From the NCBI GenBank assembly GCA_946894095.1, contig OX335643.1:8853036-8917035 (forward strand): a DNA stretch of 64,000 nt, read 5' to 3'. The translations under genes and the position numbers were made by a program. The notes below the pieces were generated by a model. That model had not been told where the DNA came from. It saw nothing but the letters and a program-made list of their open reading frames with translations, and did not search any database. Numbering within the stretch: the stretch's first letter is position 1; the number at the start of each line of letters is the position of its first letter. The DNA is from Incurvaria masculella (taxonomy: Eukaryota > Arthropoda > Insecta > Lepidoptera > Incurvariidae). Shown one piece after another: positions 9,272 to 19,792 of this stretch.

Positions 9272-11999
9272 ACACATCCTAAATTAACTAACCAAAAAGA
9301 AAAAAGAAAAAAAGAAAAAAGAATTGAAGTACAATGGACATTAATTGAAATGACCAAGATGTCATTAAGACTTTAACATAAACTATCAGTGTGACAGTAA
9401 CATGAGTTTTGAAAAGAGAAACCTAAATAAAGCTAGTTAGTACAGTGACAATTATACAAAATAACCACGAGACGTTCAAAGTTTATGAACACGAGAAGAT
9501 TTACAGAAGTTCAGAAGCCAGGCCCAGAGGAGTACTAACTTATATAAATAATTTTAAATTACTACAGAATAATATCAAATTATAGATAATTTTAACCAAA
9601 AAACATTACATAGATACTATTGAAATCTTAAAGCAGTAACACCTTATAACTAACACAAACAAGAAACCAGAGCCCATAAACTTAGTAATTTTTTTTTTTT
9701 AAATTAAAAATATACAACTTAAATTGTTATTCAACATTATGTGTTAAAAGGTTCGAAAACGAAATGCGACATTTGAAAATTTGTTGAAAAGGTGCGTTCG
9801 CTTGAGCGGTTAACTAAACAGACACGAGAAGACGACGAGCAACAAGTTAGTTCCGATAGCATGAAACGTAAATAAAGTAACCGTGTATCTCGATACATTT
9901 TTATAAAGTGACCGAAAGACGTAGAATTGTTTCTATCTTTTTATTTTATTTAAAACTTTATATTACAAAATTAATCGTATTTGCAATATAACGAGCTTTT
10001 TTATTACCATATGTACATTATTTTTATACCATAATTATGTGTCATGGCAGCTACTAAGGCGTAGTCACGATTGAAACGAGAAAAATAGCCTTGAAAGATT
10101 TGTTCGCTGTAGATTTTGAGTAAGTACAGGAACGTATTTATGTTAACAAGGTTAATACACAGAGATTTTTATTCTTAAATGTATAAATGCCTACGACTAG
10201 ATATTATTAACTAAGCTTATTTATTAACATAAATAAGCGAGATGACATATTGAGCCAAATATTAAGGTAATAAGGAATGTTTATTGAATAAATTACGTAC
10301 TTCGTTGTGCAATTTACAATGCACAAGTTATGACAAGAAAATCCGAGACTATAGGGTTCGTGACGAGCATATTTTGTTTGGTTTGTGATAGAGGTCGAAC
10401 CAAACGTAACAATATTTAAGATCTATTTTTAGGCAATACTTATTTAATATTTTTTTTTTTTAACATTAAAATATTCTATCCTTATTTAGTAGTATTTATA
10501 GCTAAAGTTTATTTACAACTATTTACAGAGGTGTGGAGTTTTTGTATATATATATTTTAGATAATGCTGCAGTGTTGATAAAAAAAATTGGTGGTGAATG
10601 AGCCTTCGAATAAGGACTCGCAAAACCTCTTTAGACCTGAGCACGGATTGATTGGGGTAACTCAGATCAGGGCCCTAGGTAGACACCGAGTGTGTCGCCA
10701 TGTCGAGAAGCGCTACGTGAGGGTTGGCCATAAATGGGGTATCCGTTAATGTCTGCCCCCCCCAGGGGGCGTGTCCATTAATTAAAACACGAATGTGCGT
10801 AGGCAAAATTGTGACCGGAGATGTGATATGGTTGTCACCCGGTCACTGGTGCCGTGAGAAATGCGCGGAAGCGCTAGTTGTCTTGTCAACGTAGCTGGCT
10901 CAGGTGAGACCAAACTACTGGTGACAAGTGACAATTTATAGGAATAGGGAAGGAAACACATACATCCATATACATTCAAACGACCTTACGTATCCTTTCT
11001 TTTAGAATAACTGACAAACTGGGATGGGAAGAGGTGATTAGGGTAAGGTAAGGGGAAGGCGCAAGCTTGCTAGGGATGAGGACGTAGGGAAGGGTATGAG
11101 GGTAGAGGGGATTGGCGACGAACGCGAGGCTAAGTTAGCTCCGGATTCGTCTGAGGGGGTCCAGGGTAAGCAAGGAGCCTAACCTGGTACCAATTTTTAT
11201 TTTTTGTGGGGTATGGCTTATTTTTCTAATAGAAGATTCCCCAATTATCCGTCTTCCGTATATCCCATGACACGTGGCCTTTTTAGGCGTGTCAAAAGAT
11301 GTTTAAAGTATTTATTGGCACATATATGAAAACAAATAAAAAAAAATATATGTCTTAATTTTTTTATAACAAGGACCGATAGCAAGATTTTTCAATGTTC
11401 ATAATAACACTTACCATTGACAAGATTTACCAAAAGTTTCTAAATTTGTTTGACAAGAACATTTAAAAGGTTTTTCCCAAAGTTTATATTTTATTTTACA
11501 AGACCGTTTACAAGGTTACAAGACCAGTTACGAGATTTATGAATAAATCTTATTTTTATTTTATTTTAAAGTATACAATTAAATTTTTATAAGAAGACTC
11601 TATGCCAGAGAGTGTGATATGAGGCTTAAATTTGTTAACGCAGGATTATCACGAAACCGTCCTGCGAGCAAAGGTAGGGCTTATTTATTAACGTGAATTC
11701 CCTTGCCAATACCGTTCACGGGATATTTTTTCAATAAGGCTTTAGATATTTACGTGCGTTCGAAAAATATTCCAAAAAAACAACCGCGCACGACTACGTG
11801 GAAAGAGGGGCGGGCAAGGGAGGGACAATTATAATGTACTTATTTCCAAAACTAGAGTTTAAGATATAAGAAACTAGGCATTACTAAATAGTAATTATTA
11901 TTGACCAATAACGATACAAACACATCTAAAAGGTTCATGGACAAAAATTAGAGAAGAACTATAAGTCAAAATGAACTTAAAAGTTGGGGAACTAAATAA
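9272..11999 (-). other. Non-coding 3' region of the gypsy element (2.7 kb)
   Basis: Between the pol stop and the 3' LTR there is no open frame longer than about 65 codons. The region is AT-rich with A-runs (9290-9320), a C run at 10757-10764 and a G-rich patch at 11020-11190. No envelope-like gene is recognisable. It may be a decayed third gene or a long 3' UTR. Confidence 0.6.
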
Positions 12000-14900
12000 T
12001 TAATATTTAATAATATCACTAACATGGAATAGCCCTGCTTTAGAACCATCCGTGTTACCCAAGACGTAAGTATTTTCCGATTTCTTTTCTAGAACCACCG
12101 ATTTAATGAACCTGGGAGCTAACTTGTTTGAAAAGAACTTAGCCGCATCCGACTGCACATGAGATCGTCGCCAGACGGTGTCTCCCACATTGAAATTTAC
12201 AACCGTACGACGAAGGTTATAACGCTTGGCATTATTTTGATATGCCTGGGTTAGATGTGACTGAATCTGATGGAAGATATTAGCCAAAGATTTTAAATTG
12301 GTGGCCCATTCGTCGCGACCATCAATGGTTAATTCGTCCAGTTTAGTGAAATCAGCAAATTTGTGAAAGCGACCATCCAAAATAAGTTCTCTACCAGTCA
12401 TTACAAAATTAGGGGAGAAACCATGAGCGATACTGACATGGCTGTTCAAAGCAGCACGGATTTTAGAAAGGTTCTTGGTCCAATTTCTTTGATCAGCCTC
12501 AACATATGAAGCAATTGCGAGTTCAATTGTACGATTGTGCCGTTCCACTGTATTGTTTTGCGGGAAGTAAACACAATTACGGAAGGTTTTTGGAACATGG
12601 TATCTGTTTAAAAGTGCCTGAAATTCTTTTGAAACGAATTGACTCCCATTATCTGTTATTATACAAAAAGGCGTACCATGGACTAGGAAAATGTTATTTT
12701 CTATAAATTTAATGATTGACGCACTGTTCGCTTTTTTAAGTGGGCATAACCAAACATACTTAGAGAAAATGTCTACAACCGTAAGCAAATATGCGTGACC
12801 CGAATAGGACCTAGGAAGCGGGCCAACCAAATCCATACTAAGGACTTGCATAGGAGCGAAGACCTTTTTTTGATATAACATTTTACCCTGAGGAGATTTG
12901 TTGTTAGATTTGAAGGCTAAACAAACTTCACAGGAGCTTAAGATTAACTTGATAGATTGATACATATTGGGCCAATAGTAATTAAGTTGTAATTTTTTAA
13001 AACATTTAAAGGGCCCAAGGTGTGCTGAAAGAGGGTTTACATGTGTTGATGTTACTAATTGTTTAATGTGATCAGAGGGGATCACCTCTTTCCAAGAAAA
13101 GGAATGAAGCAAGTTAAATTTGGGTTTGCAATAACGAAAAAGTTTGTCATCTTCCCATCTAAAGTTTGGGTAACTAGCAGGTGATTTTTGTATTGTATTT
13201 TTTATTTTCAAATACCACTCATCAGTTACGGGCGTGTTTAGGTTAGAAGATGCCAAACTTTCGATTTTAATACGCGACAAAGCGTCTGGGACCATGTGGA
13301 GTTTGCCTTTTTTGTGAATGATATCAAATGAGAATTGAGAAAGCCTAGTTGACCAACGAGCGAGTCTGCCTGTAGGATTTTCGAGTTTGTATAACCATTT
13401 GAGGCTTTCGTGATCAGTGACTATGGTGAAATGAGTACCCTCAAGATAATGTCTGAAATGGGTGGTGGCTTCCACAATACTTAGAAGTTCTCTCTCTGTG
13501 GTAGAGAAACCTTGTTCCTGTTTAGTTAACGATCTTGAAAAATAAGCTACGGGGTGCTCCTGTTTTTTAGCGTCCTTCTGCACGACCGCAGAGCCAATTC
13601 CGGTTAGGCTGGCGTCACAATGGAGAAAAAATGGAGCTTCGAAATTAGGAACACTTAAAACAGGGGCCGAAGTTAGTGCAGATTTTAATTTGGTAAAGGC
13701 TGCATCTGCCTCTGGAGTCCACGTAAATTTTGAGAATTTTTCTGAATTTGAGCTAGTGAGTTTAGACAGAGGAGCCGCAATGGTTGAAAAATTTTTGATG
13801 AACCGACGGTAATACGAGGCTAGGCCTAAAAAGCTGCGTACGTCCTTGACGCATTTTGGAGTAGGAAAGCTCTCGACCGCCTCCACTTTAGCTGGGTCTG
13901 TTTTTAAGCCAAACTCGTTAATAATGTAACCAAGGTATTTTAATTCTGATTTTAAAAATTCACATTTTTTAAGATTTACTGTAAGGTTAGCGTATTGAAG
14001 TCGTTCAAAGACCTTATCCAGGTATGTAATGTGGTCAGTGAAATTATTGGAAACTATTATCAGATCGTCTAAATATCCAAACACATGGTTATCAAATTCA
14101 GGACCAAAAAGAGTATCCACTAAACGCTGTAGATTTTGAGGAGCGTTCGCCAGTCCGAACGGAACCACTTTAAATTGAAGTAGGCCTCGGCCTTGCGAGA
14201 TAATAGCTGTTTTCTCCTTAGCGGATTCCGCGAGTGGGAGCTGGAGGAATGCTTTAGAAAGGTCAATCGAAGAAATATATTTCGTGTCTTTTAAATTATC
14301 CAAAATGTTGTCAATACGAGGTAGAGGGTAGCTACATTTTTTAGTAACTGCGTTTAATTTACGGGAGTCCATACAAAGGCGGTAAGTGTTGTCCTTTTTT
14401 GGCACTACTAGAACAGGACTAGCCCAAGGAGATGAGGAAGGCTCCAAAACATCCAGCTCAATCATTTCGTCAATTAATTGGTCTACCAACTTTTGTTTAT
14501 AGGGAGACATGCGATAGAATCTCTGTTTGATTGGAGGGCCTTCAGTTTCAATTTCGTATTCGAGGAGGTGGGTACGACCTAGACCACGTTTTTCGAACGA
14601 AATTGATTCAAATTTGTGTAATATTTTGTTTAGTATCAATTGTTCTTCATTTGAAAGTTTACAACTATTGGTTTTAATATCAGAGTGTAGAAGGGAAGAA
14701 GACTGTGGGTTCGAGGCCAGCTTGGCCTCTACTGAAGCAAGGGGAACATATTCGAGAAGAGGGGGGTTTGGCGACTTAGGTTTTGACGCCTTGGTATCTA
14801 AAGTGTTGAGCAAATCCTGAACTGCTGATACTGCGGCTTTGCGGGCAGATTTAATATCAGGGTTGTTATTTGAAGGGATGCCATCCAATTCTAATAATAA

Positions 14901-15530
14901 TTTAGTAAGGGATTCGTCAAGTAGTTTATATTGTTTGCTCCCGCGTGGGCTGTTGAAGTTATTAATTTTAAATTTAAGGGCCTCTGTTTTGCTGTTAATA
15001 TTTTGAATTTTTCGTAGAGGACTCTGATCCTTAATTAATGCTGAGATTTGAGATTCCAATGGTTTAGGGAACACAATGTTTTTGTTGATATACCCAGTTA
15101 TATTTTTTGACAATCCAGATTTTTCCCAGAATTCTATGCCCAAAATGCAGTCAGACTTTATTTCGGGGATGACTTCGAAAGTAAGCGGAATTTCGATGTT
15201 ATCCACCACAATAGGACAATAAATGGAACCAAGGCTTAATTGTCTGGTACCGTCAGCAGTAATGGCTGAGTAAATATTTGAATTTTTTAGTTCAAAACCC
15301 ATATTCAATATTTCCTGATGTGAATTGTTACCCAGCACATTAATTTCAGCTCCGCTATCCAATAAAGCTGTGCAATGTTTGTTATTTAAAGTGAACTGTA
15401 CATACGGGCGTTTGTCACCATGTTGGCTAGTAAGCACCGGACTAACTTTATTATTTGTAGAAAAGTCATACACAAACTTCAACCAGGATGACCATTCTTC
15501 GGCTGTAGTATAGACCGGTGCATTTACGCG
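12000..15530 (-). CDS. Gypsy pol polyprotein (protease, reverse transcriptase, RNase H, integrase)
   Basis: The pol frame has no ATG of its own near its start and overlaps the end of gag; it is most simply entered by -1 frameshifting at 15530-15536. Taking the TTG at 15482 as residue 1 gives 1160 residues. Domains in order: aspartic protease (LLDSGAEINVLG, about 41-52); reverse transcriptase with FGYLDDLIIVS (about 466-476); RNase H (HCDASLTGIGSAV near 620, TERELLSIVEA near 664); integrase zinc finger of HHCC type (about 818-852); catalytic core with SMDLVGP (D near 883), ITDNGSQF (D near 943) and TVERHNRT (E near 978). All expected catalytic residues are present and there is no internal stop. 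The domain order RT-RNaseH-IN is that of Ty3/gypsy. Confidence 0.93.
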   Translation of the reverse strand, partial: RVNAPVYTTAEEWSSWLKFVYDFSTNNKVSPVLTSQHGDKRPYVQFTLNNKHCTALLDSGAEINVLGNNSHQEILNMGFELKNSNIYSAITADGTRQLSLGSIYCPIVVDNIEIPLTFEVIPEIKSDCILGIEFWEKSGLSKNITGYINKNIVFPKPLESQISALIKDQSPLRKIQNINSKTEALKFKINNFNSPRGSKQYKLLDESLTKLLLELDGIPSNNNPDIKSARKAAVSAVQDLLNTLDTKASKPKSPNPPLLEYVPLASVEAKLASNPQSSSLLHSDIKTNSCKLSNEEQLILNKILHKFESISFEKRGLGRTHLLEYEIETEGPPIKQRFYRMSPYKQKLVDQLIDEMIELDVLEPSSSPWASPVLVVPKKDNTYRLCMDSRKLNAVTKKCSYPLPRIDNILDNLKDTKYISSIDLSKAFLQLPLAESAKEKTAIISQGRGLLQFKVVPFGLANAPQNLQRLVDTLFGPEFDNHVFGYLDDLIIVSNNFTDHITYLDKVFERLQYANLTVNLKKCEFLKSELKYLGYIINEFGLKTDPAKVEAVESFPTPKCVKDVRSFLGLASYYRRFIKNFSTIAAPLSKLTSSNSEKFSKFTWTPEADAAFTKLKSALTSAPVLSVPNFEAPFFLHCDASLTGIGSAVVQKDAKKQEHPVAYFSRSLTKQEQGFSTTERELLSIVEATTHFRHYLEGTHFTIVTDHESLKWLYKLENPTGRLARWSTRLSQFSFDIIHKKGKLHMVPDALSRIKIESLASSNLNTPVTDEWYLKIKNTIQKSPASYPNFRWEDDKLFRYCKPKFNLLHSFSWKEVIPSDHIKQLVTSTHVNPLSAHLGPFKCFKKLQLNYYWPNMYQSIKLILSSCEVCLAFKSNNKSPQGKMLYQKKVFAPMQVLSMDLVGPLPRSYSGHAYLLTVVDIFSKYVWLCPLKKANSASIIKFIENNIFLVHGTPFCIITDNGSQFVSKEFQALLNRYHVPKTFRNCVYFPQNNTVERHNRTIELAIASYVEADQRNWTKNLSKIRAALNSHVSIAHGFSPNFVMTGRELILDGRFHKFADFTKLDELTIDGRDEWATNLKSLANIFHQIQSHLTQAYQNNAKRYNLRRTVVNFNVGDTVWRRSHVQSDAAKFFSNKLAPRFIKSVVLEKKSENTYVLGNTDGSKAGLFHVSDIIKY

Positions 15531-16864
15531 TTTTTTGGATGAGAAGTAGATGAGTCGGGACTAGGGGGGGGTGCCTCGATTGCACGAATATTATTATCTC
15601 TTGGCACCTCTTGCGTAGAAACCGAGTAACGCCCAGTAGGAAAATAATTGTTCGGGAAACGAGTGATATTCGAAAAGGGTTTTTGTTCATGGCCATTAAA
15701 TTGGTATTGAGTGTTATGTTGGCCAGGGTGGGTTGGCCTAAAGCGCGTCTGATTATTATTGTTGTTGTTATAAAAATAAATTGGAGCCCGCAACAAGTTT
15801 TCCTGTCCAAAACGCGGGCGATATGGTTGGAAATGTTTTGGTGCATTAAAATGTGTGTTATTGTTATGATACGTATTGTGTGTGTGTGGTGCGGAATTAT
15901 TTTTCAGAGCGCAATTAGGGCAACTTTTGGATGTCACATTTAGTTTACCACAGTCGAAGCAAATGGGTATTAAAATATTTGGGCATGATCTGAAGGAATG
16001 GCCCGGGTTCTTGCACTTAAGACAAGTGTTTGTGTTTGAGTTAGATACTGACTCAGACTTGGATGTGTGAGTATTAATTTTAGAAACCTCGTGTTTGGGT
16101 TTACCGGTAGGGGTGAGTGACATGTCATTGTTAAGACGTTCAATATTTTTTCCACAGGCAAGGAGGTCGTTCGTATTTTTTATCGTGCCGAATATTAAAC
16201 ACTGATTGTACATGGGCAACATGTTACGTTTAATAATCTCGAAGATGGTATTATCAGATAAATGACCCTTGATTTTGTTTGACAAATCCTTTATATCAGT
16301 GATGAAGTCTGACAATTTCTGGTTTGGTTTTTGTTTTAGAGAACGTATCCGAGATTCTATGTCGAACACATAATCCACATTATCATACTCCGTCAATAAA
16401 GCTAGCTTTAGTTGGTCCCAGTTTGAAATTTTATCACGAACTGTGCGGAACCATTTCAACGCTGTACCATTAAGTAAGTCGATGAAGCAACGTAACACTA
16501 TGTCATAATTTGAATTTCGGGCATAAGTTAATTCCTCGATGCGATCAATAAATTCACGGACATCGGAATCCCCACTGTATTTTAAGTTCCAAGACGATAG
16601 GTTGTAATAGTGTTTATTGACCACACAAGTTTCGAGGTTACTAGATGGTTCGTGTTTAACCACAGGGGAACCTGCTTCCGCTTCCTGCCTGCTTCCTGAC
16701 GCCTGGTCAGTTCCATTGTCGAGTGTAAAAAAAGATGGACCATAGTCGGAACCACTTCGTGTCACAACACTTAGATTGGTTTGAGGCTCATGGTCTTGGT
16801 CGCCGTATAACGTTATTTGATTTTCAGGCATATTAATATACACAGAGTCATTTGGCGAAGCCAT
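15524..16864 (-). CDS. Gypsy gag protein
   Basis: This 446-residue frame starts at ATG 16864 and ends at TAA 15524-15526. The N-terminal half is a capsid-like helical region (WNLKYSGDSDVREFIDRIEE, about 90-110; LLTEYDNVDYVFDIESRIRS). A zinc knuckle CLKCKNPGHSFRSC (C-x2-C-x4-H-x4-C) lies near residue 280, followed by a second cysteine cluster CFDCGKLN...CPNC. The C-terminus is rich in N, P, H and F, as is common for nucleocapsid tails. It packages element RNA into virus-like particles; this role comes from family knowledge. Confidence 0.9.
   Translation of the reverse strand: MASPNDSVYINMPENQITLYGDQDHEPQTNLSVVTRSGSDYGPSFFTLDNGTDQASGSRQEAEAGSPVVKHEPSSNLETCVVNKHYYNLSSWNLKYSGDSDVREFIDRIEELTYARNSNYDIVLRCFIDLLNGTALKWFRTVRDKISNWDQLKLALLTEYDNVDYVFDIESRIRSLKQKPNQKLSDFITDIKDLSNKIKGHLSDNTIFEIIKRNMLPMYNQCLIFGTIKNTNDLLACGKNIERLNNDMSLTPTGKPKHEVSKINTHTSKSESVSNSNTNTCLKCKNPGHSFRSCPNILIPICFDCGKLNVTSKSCPNCALKNNSAPHTHNTYHNNNTHFNAPKHFQPYRPRFGQENLLRAPIYFYNNNNNNQTRFRPTHPGQHNTQYQFNGHEQKPFSNITRFPNNYFPTGRYSVSTQEVPRDNNIRAIEAPPPSPDSSTSHPKNA
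15530..15536 (-). promoter_or_regulatory. -1 ribosomal frameshift heptamer A AAA AAC
   Basis: On the minus strand the end of gag reads CCA AAA AAC GCG TAA. The heptamer AAAAAAC is in the exact X XXY YYZ phase of canonical -1 sites, four codons from the gag stop. Slipping back one base enters the pol frame, which is open from here to 12000. A downstream stimulatory structure was not assessed. Confidence 0.75.
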
Positions 16865-17826
16865 TTTTGAAATTATTGTTTGTTTTTTTTTTTTAAGTTA
16901 TTTAGATTTGAGACACCATATACAAAAGACAAAAGCAAATAAGAGACACATACAAAATAACAAACAACAGAAGAATTTTTTATGAATAAAAGATTACATG
17001 GTGCAATCCAGCCCTAACTATGAGCCTGAACCAAAGTTAAGTCGGCTTGGCGGTTAGTTGACGCGCGGGAGCGGGCGGGGCGTAGCAGCGCGCGCCCAAT
17101 GCCTACAGACGAGTTTCCAGGAATTTGCCACCGCGCGCAGTAGCTATGCGCGTCGAGGCTACGTAGGTATTTTGTGAAAAGATTCAACAAGACAAAATAT
17201 ACTTTAACTTTCGATTGACGAATGTAATTGACAAGTGTAGAACAGCGAATTGTAAATAGGCTACTTTATGCAGTAAAAACTGAGATGATAAAAATATATA
17301 AAAAAACTGAAGTCCATTATCGACGAGCGTATATGACTTGCCACCCAGGAGGTAGGTATCTAGAGCACAGAAACTACAATGCGATCAACTATTCATCGTG
17401 TGACCAGATATTTTTTTTTTTTTTTCCCAGAGACATAGGTAGGTTGCCGTGATCGCGGCGCGTGACTTACGCTGCTATTTTCAAACACAGCGGCGCGTCA
17501 AGATTGACCGGACGCAACTCGATCGTGGCACGCGGCGGGCTGCAGTGCGACGACTATAGGTAGGTATTTACAAAGAAGCGTTGTAGCAATTTGTTACGCA
17601 TATGCGCGGTACTATAGCAATGATGTCCGTACGATATGTAATTTAAGCGAATGCACCTTTTTATAAGCAATAAACAGTAAAGTATGTTAAATTAGGGCAC
17701 ATTGACTTACCTTCGGCGCTGAAAATGACCACATATAAAAGAAAAAATCATATTGCAATTAATAACAGAAGAAAATTACTACGCAAGATTCACCACAGAT
17801 ATTATTACCACTGTCGTGCGCCAGTA
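16865..17826 (-). other. Gypsy 5' leader with candidate primer-binding site
   Basis: This is untranslated sequence between the 5' LTR and the gag ATG. On the minus strand, two bases after the LTR, is TGGCGCACGACAGTGG (17823-17808), beginning with the TGG expected for pairing to a tRNA 3' CCA end; the tRNA was not identified. A GC-rich stretch at 17040-17170 and a T run at 17409-17426 are the only other notable points. Confidence 0.6.
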
Positions 17827-19165
17827 TGTAGCTGTATAAATTTAAGAGTTTATTTTATTATGTATGAGGTTCCAGGCGAGTGTAGGAACACTGCCGGTTA
17901 AGTCCAAGAATTTATATAAAAAATAATGATAAGCAGAATTACAGGAGAAGCCTCGGCTAGTAGCGGTAGAGCAAAGGGAACCCAGGGTGTGGTTCTTCCG
18001 GTGGTAAGTTAAACTTCCATTCAGCTACATGGTGGTGAATTTGCTGACTGCTATGTGGCTGTCCTACCACCTACATCGGGAAGGGAAGGTGTCGTGTATG
18101 TACCTTGTAACGCCTCCGCCGAGTAGTTGTGTGTAGGATAGCGGTAGGGAAAGGAGGCCTAACCCAGGGAGGAGTTATTAATGTGCACCAAATTTAACAT
18201 CATGTTCAGTCTATATTACATGAGACATAAACACAGTACCAAATCTAGACTAGAGCAAGGTGAGGTATAGAAAACTAGACGCTATGCATATAAGGGTAAG
18301 ATGGGCTCTGGCTTCGCCTTTCAAAGAGATTAATATCTACATATTTACACAATTTGAATTAACAAAGAACTTATGTCTAACAGACACAACGGAGGTGATC
18401 ACCAGAAGTCCAAGGATGTATTTTGCCGCGCTTCCCTGAGCGACTTTAGTGGGGTCCTATCTCACTGATCTTGGGCATATAGTTCCAGGATAGAGGTGTG
18501 AGGGGTACCGATCACAAGAAGGTCTCGCCGAAGATGCGCAGGCGATGGACGTGCGCCGCGGGAGCTCGCCTTGGCTGGTGACGCCTCCGGAAGCTACGCT
18601 CCGCCGCTACGCCGGTGCTCGAGGCCGCACCCGGCCGCCTCTCGGCGTTCCTCGCGGCCCGGACCTGAAGCTCCGCAGGAACCCGGCAGCTTCACTCGGC
18701 CCCCCGAAGCGCCCGGCCGCGTCACCTGGCCTCCTCACGGTGCTCCACACTCGACATCGGCGTCGCCTAGGTTCCAACCGCCTTTCGCGCGTTGAAGACA
18801 CTCGCACACGTTCGTCGGTACTCAGCGCCCAAACTGGAATAGCGCCGCGCGGCTTGCTCAGTCTAGTTATAGAAACCATGGCGCGCGTTTTGCAACGACG
18901 GTACCGCGCGTGGTGTCAATGCGGTGCTATCCTGCGCCTGTGATTGGTCCGCCGAAGGCGCCATACGTTGAAGTCGCGTGCGGTGCTATCCTGAGCCTGT
19001 GATTGGCCCGCCGAAGGCGCCATACGTTGGGGTCGCGTGCGAGGGAGAAAGGGAATGCTGGCTCGCTACGAATTGCGCGGGAGATCTGTGTTGCAATGTT
19101 GAACCGACGTGTCATAATTCTAGGGAGATTGTACATTAATAAAAGCGTTTCGAAAACATGCTACA
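17827..19165 (-). repeat. 5' LTR of the gypsy element
   Basis: It is 1339 bp, the same length as the 3' LTR and almost identical to it. It drives minus-strand transcription toward gag. The duplicated CCAAT unit lies at 18911-19034. Confidence 0.92.
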
Positions 19166-19275
19166 CTATTGTGTATGGAAGCGTCATTTTTACCATTGAG
19201 ATGTTTATATCATCATGCCCGCATGCATCTGACTTGATGCTTTCTATGATTGTTATAATTTGTTCTTAGATTTAC
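19166..19275 (-). pseudogene. CR1/jockey-like reverse transcriptase, N-terminal piece
   Basis: On the minus strand this encodes ...IIESIKSDACGHDDINIS and VKMTLPYTI, the conserved block just before the KPIPKK motif in this family. It joins in frame with 7928 once the gypsy element and one CTAT copy are set aside. Upstream, beyond about 19270, the frame meets stops; related residues continue in another frame (SDGVNLRTN), so there is at least one frameshift before the palindrome at 19289. Confidence 0.85.
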
Positions 19276-19288
19276 ACCGTCACTGTAC

Positions 19289-19468
19289 ATAATGTTTTGA
19301 AAACTAACGGTTTTCCGGTGTGCAATGTTACCGTTTGACGAGCCGGACTTTCGGACGTAACTCCGGGGCAACGAAGTGGCCCTGACGATGCTTCCGTCGA
19401 GGGAGGCGAAACATGTCTGCCAGGGACGGCATTGCACACTGGAAAACCGTAAGTTTTCAAAACATTAT
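19289..19468. repeat. 180-bp palindromic element with 39-bp inverted arms
   Basis: Left arm 19289-19327 (ATAATGTTTTGAAAACTAAC...) and right arm 19430-19468 (...GTAAGTTTTCAAAACATTAT) are near-perfect inverses. The centre holds a hammerhead-like motif (19377-19422). It may be a MITE or the terminal part of a Penelope-like or other retroelement known to carry such ribozymes. Confidence 0.7.
19377..19422 (+). ncRNA. Hammerhead-ribozyme-like motif (type I, short palindromic stem III)
   Basis: The plus strand has CTGACGA (19382-19388), fitting the core CUGANGA; a six-pair stem II (GCTTCC at 19390-19395 with GGAGGC at 19402-19407, one G-U); GAAA (19408-19411); and ACATGTC (19411-19417), giving stem III ACA/UGU and a UGUC cleavage context after 19417. 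Stem I can form TGGC/GCCA (19377-19380 and 19419-19422). Departures from consensus are an extra U at 19389 after the core A and a C-U mismatch at the base of stem I. The ultra-short, self-complementary stem III recalls dimer-acting hammerheads of Penelope-like elements. Activity is not shown. Confidence 0.4.
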
Positions 19469-19792
19469 CAAATGTTATACTGTGTCATTGCACTCTAATT
19501 AGAATTATTATAAAGGGACAACACTAGGGTGACTCGTGGCTGTCATTTCATGAGTGCAAAAGCGTTGTGACTCACCGGTGAGTTACCGGTGACCCACATG
19601 TAAGAACCTCATGAGTAGACCCCCAGAGCATTGATTGTCCGGCACCGGCTGCTTCGCGCAGCGGGCAATCAGTTCATGCCTGTGGCCACTGACCTGTGGC
19701 TATTAGCTATCCATTATACTTTTGAGTAGCCGGCTGATTTTTTTAGGTAACATAATGGGCATTATATGTAGGTACATGGTTCCTGAGCTCCT
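19469..19792. other. Intergenic, no recognised feature
   Basis: Mixed-composition sequence with inverted words CACCGGTGAG / CTCACCGGTG near 19574-19592. No coding exon is apparent. Confidence 0.4.

Larger units (their letters stand above)
7933..19165 (-). mobile_element. Complete Ty3/gypsy LTR retrotransposon, recent insertion
   Basis: The 11,233 bp element is bounded by LTRs of 1339 bp each (7933-9271, 17827-19165) beginning TGTAGC and ending GCTACA. The target duplication CTAT is at 7929-7932 and 19166-19169. On the minus strand the order is 5' LTR, a leader of about 960 bp, gag (16864-15524), a -1 frameshift site, pol (to 12000), a 2.7 kb non-coding region and the 3' LTR. I noticed only two differences between the LTRs (C/T at 8118 vs 18012 region, T/G at 8157 vs 18051 region), which implies a young insertion. 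It interrupts the non-LTR reverse transcriptase gene. Gag and pol look intact, so the copy may be active. Confidence 0.93.

Noticed and set aside
9272..11999. Envelope gene of an errantivirus
   Set aside because: No open frame above about 65 codons and no recognisable signal, cleavage or membrane pattern.
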